Assembly (NCBI RefSeq): GCF_002113375.1
Contig: NZ_NEHO01000002.1
Location: forward strand, 496,001-560,000
DNA: 64,000 nucleotides
Origin: Pseudomonas sp. R37(2017)
GTDB taxonomy: Bacteria > Pseudomonadota > Gammaproteobacteria > Pseudomonadales > Pseudomonadaceae
Direction of reading: 5' to 3'
Part shown: positions 48,414-57,120 of the stretch, piece after piece
How the letters are laid out: each line of letters begins with the position of its first letter
Position numbering within the stretch: the stretch's first letter is position 1
Program-made: the position numbers and the translations under genes
Notes under the pieces: generated by a model
Told to the model about the DNA's origin: nothing
Databases searched by the model: none
The model's input: only the letters and a program-made list of their open reading frames with translations

Positions 48414-49358
48414 ATGTCCCAGGATTTCTACTTCTTGTTGATGCCGGGTTTCTCGGCCATTGGATTCATCTCGGCCATCGAGCCGTTGCGGGTCGCCAAT
48501 CGCTTTCGCGGCGAGCTCTATCGCTGGCATGTGCTGAGCGCGGATGGCGGGGCGGTACTGGCGAGCAACGGCATGTCGGTCAACGCCGATGCGGCGCTGG
48601 AACCGTTGAAAAAAGGCGCGACGCTGCTGGTGGTTGCCGGTTTCGAACCCTTGAAATTCACCTCCCCGGCGCTGGAGCACTGGTTGCGCCGCCTGGACAA
48701 CGAAGGCGTAACCCTCGGCGCCATCGACACCGGCAGTTTCATCCTCGCCGAAGCAGGCCTGCTCGACGGTCATCGCCTGACCCTGCACTGGGAAGCCATC
48801 GACGCTTTCAAGGAGTCCTACCCGCAGCTGAGCGTCACCCAGGAGCTGTTCGAGATCGACCGTCGGCGCATCACCTGCGCCGGTGGCACGGCGTCCATCG
48901 ATTTGATGCTGGATCTGATCGCCCAGGCCCACGGCCCCGACCTGGCGATCCAGGTCAGCGAACAATTCGTGCTCGGCCGCATCCGCACGCGCAAAGACCA
49001 CCAGCGCATGGAAGTCGCCACCCGTTATGGCATCAGCAACAAGAAGTTGGTGCACGTGATCGGCGAGATGGAACAGCACAGCGAACCGCCGCTGAGCACG
49101 CTGGAACTGGCGGAATCGATCAAGGTGACACGGCGACAGCTGGAGCGCCTGTTTCGCCTGCATCTGAACGACACGCCGAGCAATTTCTATCTGCGCTTGA
49201 GGCTGGAGAAAGCCCGGCAGTTATTGCGACAAACAGACATGAGCGTGCTGGAGGTGAGCATTGCCTGCGGGTTTGAATCGCCGTCGTATTTCACCCGCAG
49301 TTATCGGGCGAAGTATGAGCGTTGTCCGCGGGAAGATAGGCGTACCGAAAAGGCATAA
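48414..49358 (+). CDS. cdhR: AraC-type activator of carnitine catabolism CdhR
   Basis: 314 residues from ATG 48414 (MSQDFYFLLMPGFSAIGFIS); a GTG 84 bases upstream adds a poorly conserved stretch. N-terminal GATase1-like domain with AIDTGSFILAEAGLLDG and TCAGGTASIDLMLDLI; C-terminal AraC domain with LAESIKVTRRQLERLFRLHL and VLEVSIACGFESPSYFTRSYR. CdhR induces the carnitine operon. It is a paralogue of GbdR (about 50 residues shorter) and faces caiX across 210 bases of shared control region. Confidence 0.92.
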   Translation: MSQDFYFLLMPGFSAIGFISAIEPLRVANRFRGELYRWHVLSADGGAVLASNGMSVNADAALEPLKKGATLLVVAGFEPLKFTSPALEHWLRRLDNEGVTLGAIDTGSFILAEAGLLDGHRLTLHWEAIDAFKESYPQLSVTQELFEIDRRRITCAGGTASIDLMLDLIAQAHGPDLAIQVSEQFVLGRIRTRKDHQRMEVATRYGISNKKLVHVIGEMEQHSEPPLSTLELAESIKVTRRQLERLFRLHLNDTPSNFYLRLRLEKARQLLRQTDMSVLEVSIACGFESPSYFTRSYRAKYERCPREDRRTEKA

Positions 49359-49369
49359 ACGCTGGGGAA

Positions 49370-49462
49370 ACCTGTGGGAGCGAGCCTGCTCGCGAAAGCG
49401 GTTTGTCAGTCAAACTGACGTTGACTGGTGTACCGCCTTCGCGAGCAGGCTCGCTCCCACAA
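49370..49462. repeat. REP inverted pair (class A)
   Basis: GTGGGAGCGAGCCTGCTCGC facing its complement, between cdhR and the DUF3010 gene. Confidence 0.9.
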
Positions 49463-49471
49463 TTGATCTGA

Positions 49472-49888
49472 TTATTTTTTCAGTAACGCCGAACAAGCCG
49501 CCTTATAAGCCTCATGCTGATACTTGTTCAGCGTCGCCGGCAGTTCAAACCCGTGTTTCTTGGCTTGGGCATTGATGGTCTGCGGCGACAGCAGGGTCAC
49601 CTCGCAATGCTCCAGCAACTGCAAAACCCCTTCGATCTTGAACGTCGTCGGCCCACCGGCGAATTCGCCTTTCTTGCTGCGCTTCTTGATCGCCATTCGA
49701 TCTATCGAATTCTCGCGAACAAAAGAAGCAACCTGAGCAGCGAAAACCTTCACGTTCGCGGATTCGTCGTCATCGTCGAGGGCGATTTTCTTTGTGGCTA
49801 GCGCCACGTGGTTCAACGACGGACCCTCCAGCGTCGCCACGGCGATGATCGCTTCGCTGCCTTTGATTTCGATGCCGCAGACTTTCAT
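49472..49888 (-). CDS. DUF3010 family protein
   Basis: 138 residues, starting MKVCGIEIKGSEAIIAV. The N-terminal strand pattern resembles an RNase H-like fold, and DUF3010 proteins of unknown function have this length and the KKHGFELPATLNKYQHEAYKAACSAL end. No signal peptide. It lies 32 bases after the antitoxin gene on the same strand, so the three genes from the RelE-like toxin down may share a transcript. I cannot assign a function. Confidence 0.75.
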   Translation of the reverse strand: MKVCGIEIKGSEAIIAVATLEGPSLNHVALATKKIALDDDDESANVKVFAAQVASFVRENSIDRMAIKKRSKKGEFAGGPTTFKIEGVLQLLEHCEVTLLSPQTINAQAKKHGFELPATLNKYQHEAYKAACSALLKK

Positions 49889-49920
49889 GTTGAATCCCTT
49901 TGCTGGCTGAAGCGTGCAGC

Positions 49921-50244
49921 TTACAGCTCAAGTTGACTGGCGTTGATGCCAAAAGCTGCCGCAATTTTTTCGCGGGTGGCCCTGCGCGGCTTGGCGACCG
50001 TTTCCTGTTGGGCGAAAGCCGGTTGGGAAATGCCCATGCGTTTGGCCACTTCATCCTGGGTAAGGTTCAAGTGTTCGCGCCAGGCGCGGATGGGCGTGGC
50101 GCCATCGACGATACGGCTGACCACCTCGTGGGGGATCAGGTCTGGCTCGATCCTTTGCGCGACATATTGCGCATAGGGAATGACCACGAATGCGGGGTTG
50201 CCGTTTTCGTCGTTGATGATTTGAACCTCAGTAGGTGCGTTCAT
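49921..50244 (-). CDS. HTH antitoxin of a RelE-type toxin-antitoxin pair
   Basis: 107 residues from ATG 50244, preceded by an in-frame run that lies inside the toxin gene. The first half (about 1-50) is a Phd/RelB-like or cupredoxin-free acidic segment (VQIINDENGNPAFVVIPYAQYV), which reads like a toxin-binding arm. The second half is an XRE helix-turn-helix (LTQDEVAKRMGISQPAFAQQE) that should bind the operon promoter. Its start overlaps the toxin stop by 17 bases, an order (toxin first) seen in HigBA-type pairs. Confidence 0.85.
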   Translation of the reverse strand: MNAPTEVQIINDENGNPAFVVIPYAQYVAQRIEPDLIPHEVVSRIVDGATPIRAWREHLNLTQDEVAKRMGISQPAFAQQETVAKPRRATREKIAAAFGINASQLEL

Positions 50245-50482
50245 CGCGTTTTTTGACCTCTTGAATACTGACCACTTTGATCGCGCCATCCCAGTCGAAC
50301 ATGACCCGATAATTACCGACACGTAGTCGGTAAGCGTAATCATGACCAACCAGTGCTTTGACTTGAGCCACATCGGGCATGCCAGCGAGCGCCGTGATGG
50401 CATCACGAACCTGAATCTGGTGAACGGAATGCAATCTCAAAAGTTGCTTAACGGCCTTTCGAGTCCAGTGGATGCTGTTCAT
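50228..50482 (-). CDS. RelE/ParE-family toxin
   Basis: 84 residues. RelE-like fold: MNSIHWTRKAVKQLLRLH, IRDAITALAGMP-like middle, then the strand pair YRLRVGNYRVMFDWDG with the basic/aromatic residues typical of ribosome-dependent mRNA interferases, and VVSIQEVKKRDERTY at the C terminus. It is the first gene of the toxin-antitoxin pair and overlaps the antitoxin. The upstream 60 bases are AT-rich, unlike the rest of the window, which suggests an acquired module. Confidence 0.88.
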   Translation of the reverse strand: MNSIHWTRKAVKQLLRLHSVHQIQVRDAITALAGMPDVAQVKALVGHDYAYRLRVGNYRVMFDWDGAIKVVSIQEVKKRDERTY

Positions 50483-50651
50483 GGAAGAATATAAGTCTTT
50501 TATAAGATTTGCGAATCTTTACTTATATTTTTGTGGTCGGCCATCAACAACATTTGTCGGCATGTTGCATGAAAAGTCCGCAGAGTAATGGCTTTGGACA
50601 GAAGCTGTAGGTCAGATCAGAGTGCTTTGTGGGAAAAGGTTTTTTGGCGAT

Positions 50652-50679
50652 TGAAAGCTGGTGGTAGTGCCAGCTTTCA
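50652..50679. promoter_or_regulatory. Stable hairpin downstream of the LprI-like gene
   Basis: TGAAAGCTGG (50652-50661) and CCAGCTTTCA (50670-50679) are perfect complements with an 8-base loop. No T-run on either side, so it may protect the message end or assist termination by other means. Confidence 0.5.
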
Positions 50680-50694
50680 GCGGAATATTCAGGA

Positions 50695-51096
50695 CTATTC
50701 CTGCCCAATCGACTCCAAAAACTCCGACCGTTCATCGCTCATTCGCGCCACGCAATCGTTTTGCGCGATGGTGAACGCCTTGCTGCCGCTGGTGGCCGGG
50801 AAGGCTTCGACGGCGCAGTCGGCATCCCGAGTCTTCAGCCATTGCTGTTGGGCGGCCTTGATCTTGGCGGTGATGTCGGCCAATTGCGAAGGGTTTTTGC
50901 CGTATTGCGACTGCATGCGGTCGGTCAGGCCTTGGAGATTTTCCTTGAGCAGGTCTTCGGCGGTGGTTTTGCTGAAGACCGAGCACTCGAGGGTCTGGAC
51001 ATCGTTTTCGACTTTGTCGCACGGGTTGTCGTCGGACACCTCTGCCGCGTGTACGCCGGTCGTAATCAGTGCCAAAGCCAGAAGGATGGATTTCAT
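50695..51096 (-). CDS. LprI-like periplasmic protein (DUF1311)
   Basis: 133 residues with a signal peptide ending GVHAAEV (about 17). The mature part holds four cysteines (NPCDKVENDVQTLECS and DADCAVEAF, NDCVARMSDERSEFL) and the WLKTRDADC motif of the LprI/DUF1311 family, some of which inhibit lysozyme. Two disulfides are likely. It is divergent from the dipeptidase gene. Lysozyme inhibition is a family-level suggestion only. Confidence 0.8.
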   Translation of the reverse strand: MKSILLALALITTGVHAAEVSDDNPCDKVENDVQTLECSVFSKTTAEDLLKENLQGLTDRMQSQYGKNPSQLADITAKIKAAQQQWLKTRDADCAVEAFPATSGSKAFTIAQNDCVARMSDERSEFLESIGQE

Positions 51097-51320
51097 TCAG
51101 GTCGCCGCTCTATTCCAGTGATGCGGCGAATTCTGGCCCAAGCGCAACGCCTTGAACAGGGCGTCAATCGAGCCTTGCGGCGACCCTTTGTCGCGGATTG
51201 ACGCTTTCGGCAAACCCCCTGTCGTTTTTGCACCCGGCTGCCCCCGCACCGAGGCATATGCTGGCTCCAAAGCGCCGGCAGACGATTCGGCGCATGAATC
51301 GCTAACAAGGGGACAGCCTG

Positions 51321-52298
51321 ATGAGCCCAGCCGAATTGCACGCCGACAGTATCGTTATCGACGGGCTGATTATCGCCAAGTGGAACCGTGAACTGTTCGA
51401 AGACATGCGCAAGGGCGGTCTGACCGCGGCCAACTGCACCGTGTCGGTGTGGGAAGGCTTCCAGGCCACCGTCAACAACATCGCCGCCAGCCAGAAGCTG
51501 ATCCGCGAGAACAGTGACCTGGTGATGCCGGTGCGCACCACCGCCGACATCCGCAAAGCCAAGGAGCAGGGCAAGACCGGCATCCTTTTCGGCTTCCAGA
51601 ACGCCCATGCGTTTGAAGACCAGATCGGCTATGTCGAAGTCTTCAAGCAGCTCGGCGTGGGCATCGTGCAGATGTGCTACAACACCCAGAACCTGGTGGG
51701 TACCGGCTGCTACGAGCGAGACGGCGGCCTGTCGGGCTTCGGTCGCGAAATCGTTGCCGAGATGAACCGCGTCGGCGTCATGTGCGACCTGTCCCACGTC
51801 GGTTCCAAGACTTCCGAAGAAGTCATCCTCGAATCGAAGAAGCCGGTCTGCTACTCCCACTGCCTGCCGTCGGGGCTCAAGGAGCACCCGCGCAACAAGT
51901 CCGATGAAGAACTCAAGTTCATTGCCGACCACGGCGGTTTCGTCGGCGTGACCATGTTCGCGCCGTTCCTGGCCAAGGGCATCGACTCGACCATCGACGA
52001 CTACGCCGAAGCCATCGAATACACCATGAACATCGTCGGCGAAGACGCCATCGGCATCGGCACCGACTTCACCCAGGGTCACGGCCAGGACTTCTTCGAA
52101 TACCTGACCCACGACAAGGGCTACGCCCGCCGTCTGACCAGCTTCGGCAAGATCATCAACCCGCTGGGCATCCGCACCGTGGGCGAGTTCCCGAACCTGA
52201 CCGAGACCTTGCTCAAGCGCGGCCACTCCGAGCGCGTGGTGCGCAAGATCATGGGCGAGAACTGGGTCAACGTCTTGAAAGACGTTTGGGGCGAATAA
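51321..52298 (+). CDS. Renal-dipeptidase-like membrane dipeptidase of the dgc cluster
   Basis: 325 residues of the M19 family: HADSIVIDGL at the N terminus, FGFQNAHAFED, CDLSHVGSKT with a metal His, CYSHCLPSGLKEHPRNKSDEE, and GIGTDFTQGHGQDFF. The usual first zinc motif HxD is replaced by a less typical start (HADSIVIDG), so activity on dipeptides should not be assumed. AAGGGGACAG precedes the ATG. It leads the row dipeptidase, DUF5943, dgcA, dgcB, etfA, etfB, a row also found in P. aeruginosa and controlled there by GbdR. Confidence 0.88.
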   Translation: MSPAELHADSIVIDGLIIAKWNRELFEDMRKGGLTAANCTVSVWEGFQATVNNIAASQKLIRENSDLVMPVRTTADIRKAKEQGKTGILFGFQNAHAFEDQIGYVEVFKQLGVGIVQMCYNTQNLVGTGCYERDGGLSGFGREIVAEMNRVGVMCDLSHVGSKTSEEVILESKKPVCYSHCLPSGLKEHPRNKSDEELKFIADHGGFVGVTMFAPFLAKGIDSTIDDYAEAIEYTMNIVGEDAIGIGTDFTQGHGQDFFEYLTHDKGYARRLTSFGKIINPLGIRTVGEFPNLTETLLKRGHSERVVRKIMGENWVNVLKDVWGE

Positions 52299-52376
52299 GC
52301 CACCGCTCTTCTGAATCCTTTCCCCCGGCCGGCCGCGCCGGGGGCAACAACAAAATTTTTCTGGAGTTAAGTTTCC

Positions 52377-52907
52377 ATGGCCAAGATCGCCCCGCAATTG
52401 CCTATCGAAGTCGACAGCGAGACCGGTGTCTGGACGTCCGACGCCCTGCCGATGCTGTACGTACCGCGCCATTTCTTCGTCAACAACCACATGGGCATCG
52501 AGGAAGTGCTGGGCGCCGAAGCCTATGCCGAAATTCTCTACAAGGCCGGCTACAAGTCCGCCTGGCACTGGTGTGAAAAAGAAGCCGAATGCCATGGCCT
52601 GGAAGGTGTCGCGGTGTTCGAGCACTACATGAAGCGTCTGTCGCAACGCGGTTGGGGCCTGTTCAAGATCCAGGACATCGACCTCGACAAAGGCACCGCC
52701 AGCGTCAAGCTCGAACACTCGGCGTTCGTCTACGTGTACGGCAAGGTCGGGCGCAAGGTCGACTACATGTTCACCGGCTGGTTTGCAGGGGCAATGGATC
52801 AGATCCTCGCCGCTCGCGGCAGCAAGATCCGTACCGTGGCCGAACAAGTCTACGGTGGCTCCGAAGAGGGCCACGACGACGGCCTGTTCACCGTCAAGCC
52901 GTTGTAA
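52377..52907 (+). CDS. DUF5943 protein (4-vinyl reductase-like)
   Basis: 176 residues with GGAG before the ATG. The pattern resembles the V4R (4-vinyl reductase) ligand-binding fold: LYVPRHFFVNNHMGIEEVLGAEAYAEILYKAGYKSA, WGLFKIQDIDLDKGTASVKLEHSAFVYVYG, YMFTGWFAGAMDQIL. It lies 15 bases before dgcA and is always seen next to it in pseudomonads, so it likely has a role in dimethylglycine demethylation, perhaps assembly of the flavoprotein. Function not established. Confidence 0.8.
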   Translation: MAKIAPQLPIEVDSETGVWTSDALPMLYVPRHFFVNNHMGIEEVLGAEAYAEILYKAGYKSAWHWCEKEAECHGLEGVAVFEHYMKRLSQRGWGLFKIQDIDLDKGTASVKLEHSAFVYVYGKVGRKVDYMFTGWFAGAMDQILAARGSKIRTVAEQVYGGSEEGHDDGLFTVKPL

Positions 52908-52922
52908 GTCGAGGAACCCGCC

Positions 52923-54983
52923 ATGGCTTTCGAAGCAATGTTCCAGCCGATCCAGATCGGCAAACTGACCATCCGCAACCGCGTGCTCAGCACCGCGCAC
53001 GCCGAGGTCTACGCCACCGACGGCGGCATGACCACCGACCGGTACGTCAAGTATTACGAAGAGAAGGCCAAGGGCGGGATCGGCCTGGCGATCTGCGGCG
53101 GTTCGTCCGTGGTGGCCATCGACAGCCCGCAGGAATGGTGGAGCTCGGTGAACCTGTCCACCGACCGCATCATTCCGCACTTCCAGAATCTGGCCGACGC
53201 CATGCACAAGCACGGCGCCAAGATCATGATCCAGATTACCCACATGGGCCGTCGCTCCCGTTGGGACGGTTTCAACTGGCCGACGCTGATGTCGCCGTCG
53301 GGCATCCGTGAACCGGTGCACCGCGCCACCTGCAAAACCATCGAGCCGGAAGAAATCTGGCGGGTGATCGGCAACTACGCGCAAGCGGCACGTCGCGCCA
53401 AGGCCGGTGGCCTGGACGGCGTCGAACTGTCGGCCGTGCACCAGCACATGATCGACCAGTTCTGGAGCCCGCGGGTCAACAAGCGTACCGACGAATGGGG
53501 CGGCACCTTCGAAGGCCGCATGAAATTCGGCCTGGAAGTGCTCAAGGCCGTACGCGCCGAGGTCGGTGACGATTTCTGCGTGGGCATGCGTATCTGCGGT
53601 GACGAGTTCCACCCGGATGGTTTGTCTCACGAGGACATGAAGCAGATCGCCAAGTATTACGACGACACCGGCATGCTCGACTTCATCGGCGTCGTGGGTT
53701 CGGGTTGCGACACCCACAACACCCTGGCCAACGTGATTCCGAACATGAGTTATCCACCGGAGCCGTTCCTGCACCTGGCCGCCGGTATCAAGGAAGTGGT
53801 CAAGGTTCCGGTGCTGCATGCGCAGAACATCAAGGACCCGAACCAGGCCACCCGTATTCTGGAGGGCGGTTACGTCGACATGGTCGGCATGACCCGCGCG
53901 CACATCGCCGACCCGCACCTGATCGCCAAGATCAAGATGGGCCAGGTCGACCAGATCAAGCAATGCGTCGGTGCCAACTACTGCATCGACCGTCAGTATC
54001 AGGGCCTGGATGTGTTGTGCATCCAGAACGCGGCGACCTCCCGTGAATACATGGGCCTGCCGCACATCATCGAAAAAACCACCGGCAAGAAACGCAAGGT
54101 GGTAGTGGTCGGTGCCGGCCCTGCGGGGATGGAAGCCGCCCGTGTCGCCGCCGAACGTGGCCACGACGTGACCCTGTTCGAGAAGAAGGAATTCATCGGC
54201 GGGCAGATCACCACCGCGGCCAAGGCGCCGCAGCGTGACCAGATCGCCGGTATCACCCGCTGGTATCAGCTGGAACTGGCCCGGTTGAAAGTCGACCTGC
54301 GCCTGGGCACCGCGGCGGATGCGCCGACCATCATGGACCTGCGTCCGGATGTGGTGGTGCTGGCTGTCGGCGGTCATCCGTACCTGGAGCAGAATGAGCA
54401 CTGGGGCGCGGCTGAAGGCCTGGTGGTCAGCAGTTGGGACGTGCTCGACGGCAAGGTGGCGCCGGGCAAGAACGTGCTGGTCTACGACACCATCTGCGAA
54501 TTCACCGGCATGTCGACCGCCGACTTCCTCGCCGACAAGGGCAGCCAGGTCGAGATCGTCACCGACGACATCAAGCCTGGCGTGGCGATCGGCGGTACGT
54601 CGTTCCCGACCTACTACCGCAGCATGTACCCCAAAGAAGTGATCATGACCGGCGACATGATGCTGGAGAAGGTCTACCGCGAAGGCGACAAGCTGGTGGC
54701 GGTGCTGGAAAACGAATACACCGGCGCCAAAGAGGAGCGGGTGGTGGACCAGGTGGTCGTCGAAAACGGCGTGCGCCCGGACGAGGAAATCTACTACGCG
54801 CTCAAGGAAGGTTCGCGCAACAAGGGCCAGATCGACGTCGAAGCCCTGTTCGCGATCAAGCCGCAGCCTTGTCTGGAGCAAAGCGGCGACGGCTACCTGC
54901 TGTTCCGCATCGGCGACTGCGTGGCCCAGCGTAACGTGCACGCAGCCATCTATGACGCGCTGCGGTTGTGCAAAGACTTCTAA
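52923..54983 (+). CDS. dgcA: Dimethylglycine demethylase subunit DgcA
   Basis: 686 residues. N-terminal old-yellow-enzyme barrel (about 5-375; FMN site ITHMGRRSRWDG, HQHMIDQFWSPRVNKRTDEWGG) and C-terminal FAD/NAD-like domains from about 392 (VVVVGAGPAGMEAARVAAERGHD). In the trimethylamine dehydrogenase family four cysteines bind 4Fe-4S; here three remain (C348, C354, C366) and the second position is Ala 351. With DgcB and the Etf pair it turns dimethylglycine into sarcosine. GAGGAAC precedes the ATG. Confidence 0.94.
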   Translation: MAFEAMFQPIQIGKLTIRNRVLSTAHAEVYATDGGMTTDRYVKYYEEKAKGGIGLAICGGSSVVAIDSPQEWWSSVNLSTDRIIPHFQNLADAMHKHGAKIMIQITHMGRRSRWDGFNWPTLMSPSGIREPVHRATCKTIEPEEIWRVIGNYAQAARRAKAGGLDGVELSAVHQHMIDQFWSPRVNKRTDEWGGTFEGRMKFGLEVLKAVRAEVGDDFCVGMRICGDEFHPDGLSHEDMKQIAKYYDDTGMLDFIGVVGSGCDTHNTLANVIPNMSYPPEPFLHLAAGIKEVVKVPVLHAQNIKDPNQATRILEGGYVDMVGMTRAHIADPHLIAKIKMGQVDQIKQCVGANYCIDRQYQGLDVLCIQNAATSREYMGLPHIIEKTTGKKRKVVVVGAGPAGMEAARVAAERGHDVTLFEKKEFIGGQITTAAKAPQRDQIAGITRWYQLELARLKVDLRLGTAADAPTIMDLRPDVVVLAVGGHPYLEQNEHWGAAEGLVVSSWDVLDGKVAPGKNVLVYDTICEFTGMSTADFLADKGSQVEIVTDDIKPGVAIGGTSFPTYYRSMYPKEVIMTGDMMLEKVYREGDKLVAVLENEYTGAKEERVVDQVVVENGVRPDEEIYYALKEGSRNKGQIDVEALFAIKPQPCLEQSGDGYLLFRIGDCVAQRNVHAAIYDALRLCKDF

Positions 54984-54998
54984 AGGCTTGCACATGAC

Positions 54999-55117
54999 CC
55001 TGTAGGAGCGAGCATGCTCGCGATGGACGTGAACGATGACGCGGGATCTCTGATTCAACGCGGCGTTCTCAGGTTTTTCGCGAGCATGCCGCAAGCGGGA
55101 ACCCGCCCCTACAGGAA
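54999..55117. repeat. REPIN (class B, right arm chimeric)
   Basis: Left arm CTGTAGGAGCGAGCATGCTC; the right arm has an altered head (GCGAGCATGCCGCAAGCGGG, then AACCCGCCCCTACAGG), like the chimeric element at 18561. It sits in the middle of the dgcA-dgcB gap. Confidence 0.8.
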
Positions 55118-55170
55118 CCGAGTAAGGCATCTCGACCTGCAAGACCCTGCGGTCTTTGGGAGCAACACCT

Positions 55171-57120
55171 ATGTTGAACACCCTTCTTCCAATCCTGTTG
55201 TTCGCTGCCCTGGGCCTTGCGGTTCTCGGCGCGTTGCGGCGGGTGGCCATGTGGCGCCGGGGCCGAGCCTCCAAGGTCGACCTGATCGGCGGCCTGTTCG
55301 CCATGCCCAAGCGCTACATGGTCGATTTGCACCATGTGGTAGCGCGGGACAAATACATTGCCAACACCCACGTCGCCACGGCGGGCGGTGCAGTGGCGTC
55401 CATCGTGCTGGCGATCCTGGTGCATGGTTTCGGCCTGCATAACCGCTTCCTCGGCTATGCGCTGTTGCTGATGTCGGCGGTGATGTTCGTCGGCGCGATC
55501 TTTGTTTACCTGCGTCGGCGCAACCCGCCGTCGCGTCTGTCCAAAGGCCCGTGGATGCGCCTGCCGAAAAGCCTGCTGGCGTTCTCGGCGTCGTTTTTCC
55601 TGGTGACCCTGCCGGTGGCGGGCATCCTGCCGGAGAACTTCGGCGGCTGGCTGTTGGCGACGATTCTCGGCATCGGCGTGCTGTGGGGCGTATCGGAACT
55701 GTTCTTCGGCATGACCTGGGGCGGGCCGATGAAACACGCCTTCGCCGGTGCCTTGCACCTGGCCTGGCACCGTCGCGCCGAGCGCTTTGGCGGCGGTCGT
55801 TCCACGGGGCTGAAACCGCTCGACCTGAACGACCCGAGCGCACCGCTGGGCGTGGAAAAACCCAAGGATTTCACCTGGAACCAGTTGCTCGGCTTCGATG
55901 CCTGCGTGCAGTGCGGTAAATGCGAAGCGGCATGCCCGGCGTTCGCCGCCGGCCAGCCACTGAACCCGAAAAAGCTCATCCAGGACATGGTCGTCGGCCT
56001 GGCCGGCGGCAGCGATGCCAAGTTCGCCGGCAGCCCGTATCCAGGCAAGCCAATCGGCGAGCATTCCGGCAACCCGCATCAACCGATCGTCAACGGTCTG
56101 GTCGACGCCGAAACCCTGTGGTCGTGCACCACCTGCCGTGCCTGCGTCGAGGAATGCCCGATGATGATCGAGCACGTCGATGCCATCGTCGACATGCGCC
56201 GCCATCTGACCCTGGAAAAAGGTGCGACGCCGAACAAGGGCGCCGAGGTCCTGGAAAACCTGATCGCCACCGACAACCCGGGCGGTTTCGCACCGGGCGG
56301 ACGGATGAACTGGGCGGCGGACCTGAACCTCAACCTGCTCAGCGAAAAGAAATCCACCGACGTGCTGTTCTGGGTCGGCGACGGTGCCTTCGACATGCGC
56401 AACCAGCGCACCCTGCGCGCCTTCGTCAAAGTGCTCAAGGCGGCGAAAATCGACTTCGCCGTGCTCGGCCTCGAAGAGCGCGACAGCGGTGACGTGGCCC
56501 GGCGCCTGGGCGACGAAGCGACCTTCCAACTGTTGGCCAAACGCAACATCCAGACCCTGGCCAAGTACAGTTTCAACCGCATCGTCACCTGCGATCCACA
56601 CAGCTTCCACGTGCTGAAAAACGAGTACGGCGCCTTCGATGGCAACTATCTGGTGCAGCACCACAGCACCTACATGGCGGAAATCATCGATGCTGGCGCG
56701 CTCAATCTCGGTCAGCACAAAGGCGACAGCGTGACCTATCACGACCCGTGCTACCTGGGCCGCTACAATGGCGAATACGAGGCACCGCGCCAGGTGTTGC
56801 GTGCCCTCGGGATTGAAGTGAAAGAAATGCAACGCTCCGGTTTCCGCTCCCGCTGCTGCGGCGGTGGTGGCGGTGCGCCAATCACCGACATTCCCGGCAA
56901 GCAACGTATCCCCGACATGCGCATGGAAGACATCCGCGAAACCGGCGCCGAACTGGTGGCGGTGGGTTGTCCACAATGCACGGCGATGCTCGAAGGCGTG
57001 GTCGAGCCCCGGCCGATGATCAAGGACATTGCCGAACTGGTGGCCGATGCGTTGCTCGAAGACGCAGCGCCGAGCAAGCCAGCGGCTGCGGCCCAACGTG
57101 TAGCCGCGGAGGTGCACTGA
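55171..57120 (+). CDS. dgcB: Dimethylglycine demethylase subunit DgcB (membrane iron-sulfur protein)
   Basis: 649 residues from ATG 55171. The first about 185 residues hold four or five membrane helices. Two 4Fe-4S motifs follow: CVQCGKCEAACP at 245-256 and CTTCRACVEECP at 319-330. The C-terminal half has two CCG-type heterodisulfide-reductase modules (DPCYLGRYNGEYE and RCCGGGGGAP). It likely passes electrons from DgcA and the Etf pair to the quinone pool at the inner membrane. Its stop overlaps the etfA start (TGATG). Confidence 0.93.
   Translation: MLNTLLPILLFAALGLAVLGALRRVAMWRRGRASKVDLIGGLFAMPKRYMVDLHHVVARDKYIANTHVATAGGAVASIVLAILVHGFGLHNRFLGYALLLMSAVMFVGAIFVYLRRRNPPSRLSKGPWMRLPKSLLAFSASFFLVTLPVAGILPENFGGWLLATILGIGVLWGVSELFFGMTWGGPMKHAFAGALHLAWHRRAERFGGGRSTGLKPLDLNDPSAPLGVEKPKDFTWNQLLGFDACVQCGKCEAACPAFAAGQPLNPKKLIQDMVVGLAGGSDAKFAGSPYPGKPIGEHSGNPHQPIVNGLVDAETLWSCTTCRACVEECPMMIEHVDAIVDMRRHLTLEKGATPNKGAEVLENLIATDNPGGFAPGGRMNWAADLNLNLLSEKKSTDVLFWVGDGAFDMRNQRTLRAFVKVLKAAKIDFAVLGLEERDSGDVARRLGDEATFQLLAKRNIQTLAKYSFNRIVTCDPHSFHVLKNEYGAFDGNYLVQHHSTYMAEIIDAGALNLGQHKGDSVTYHDPCYLGRYNGEYEAPRQVLRALGIEVKEMQRSGFRSRCCGGGGGAPITDIPGKQRIPDMRMEDIRETGAELVAVGCPQCTAMLEGVVEPRPMIKDIAELVADALLEDAAPSKPAAAAQRVAAEVH

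Noticed and set aside
51093..55310. A 1405-codon open frame on the minus strand opposite the dipeptidase, DUF5943 and dgcA genes
   Set aside because: It is a shadow of GC-rich third positions in the real plus-strand genes. It runs across several intergenic gaps and gives low-complexity His/Gly/Val-rich sequence without any recognisable domain.
55069..57117. A 682-codon minus-strand frame opposite dgcB
   Set aside because: Same shadow effect; dgcB on the plus strand has clear iron-sulfur motifs and a ribosome-linked start.
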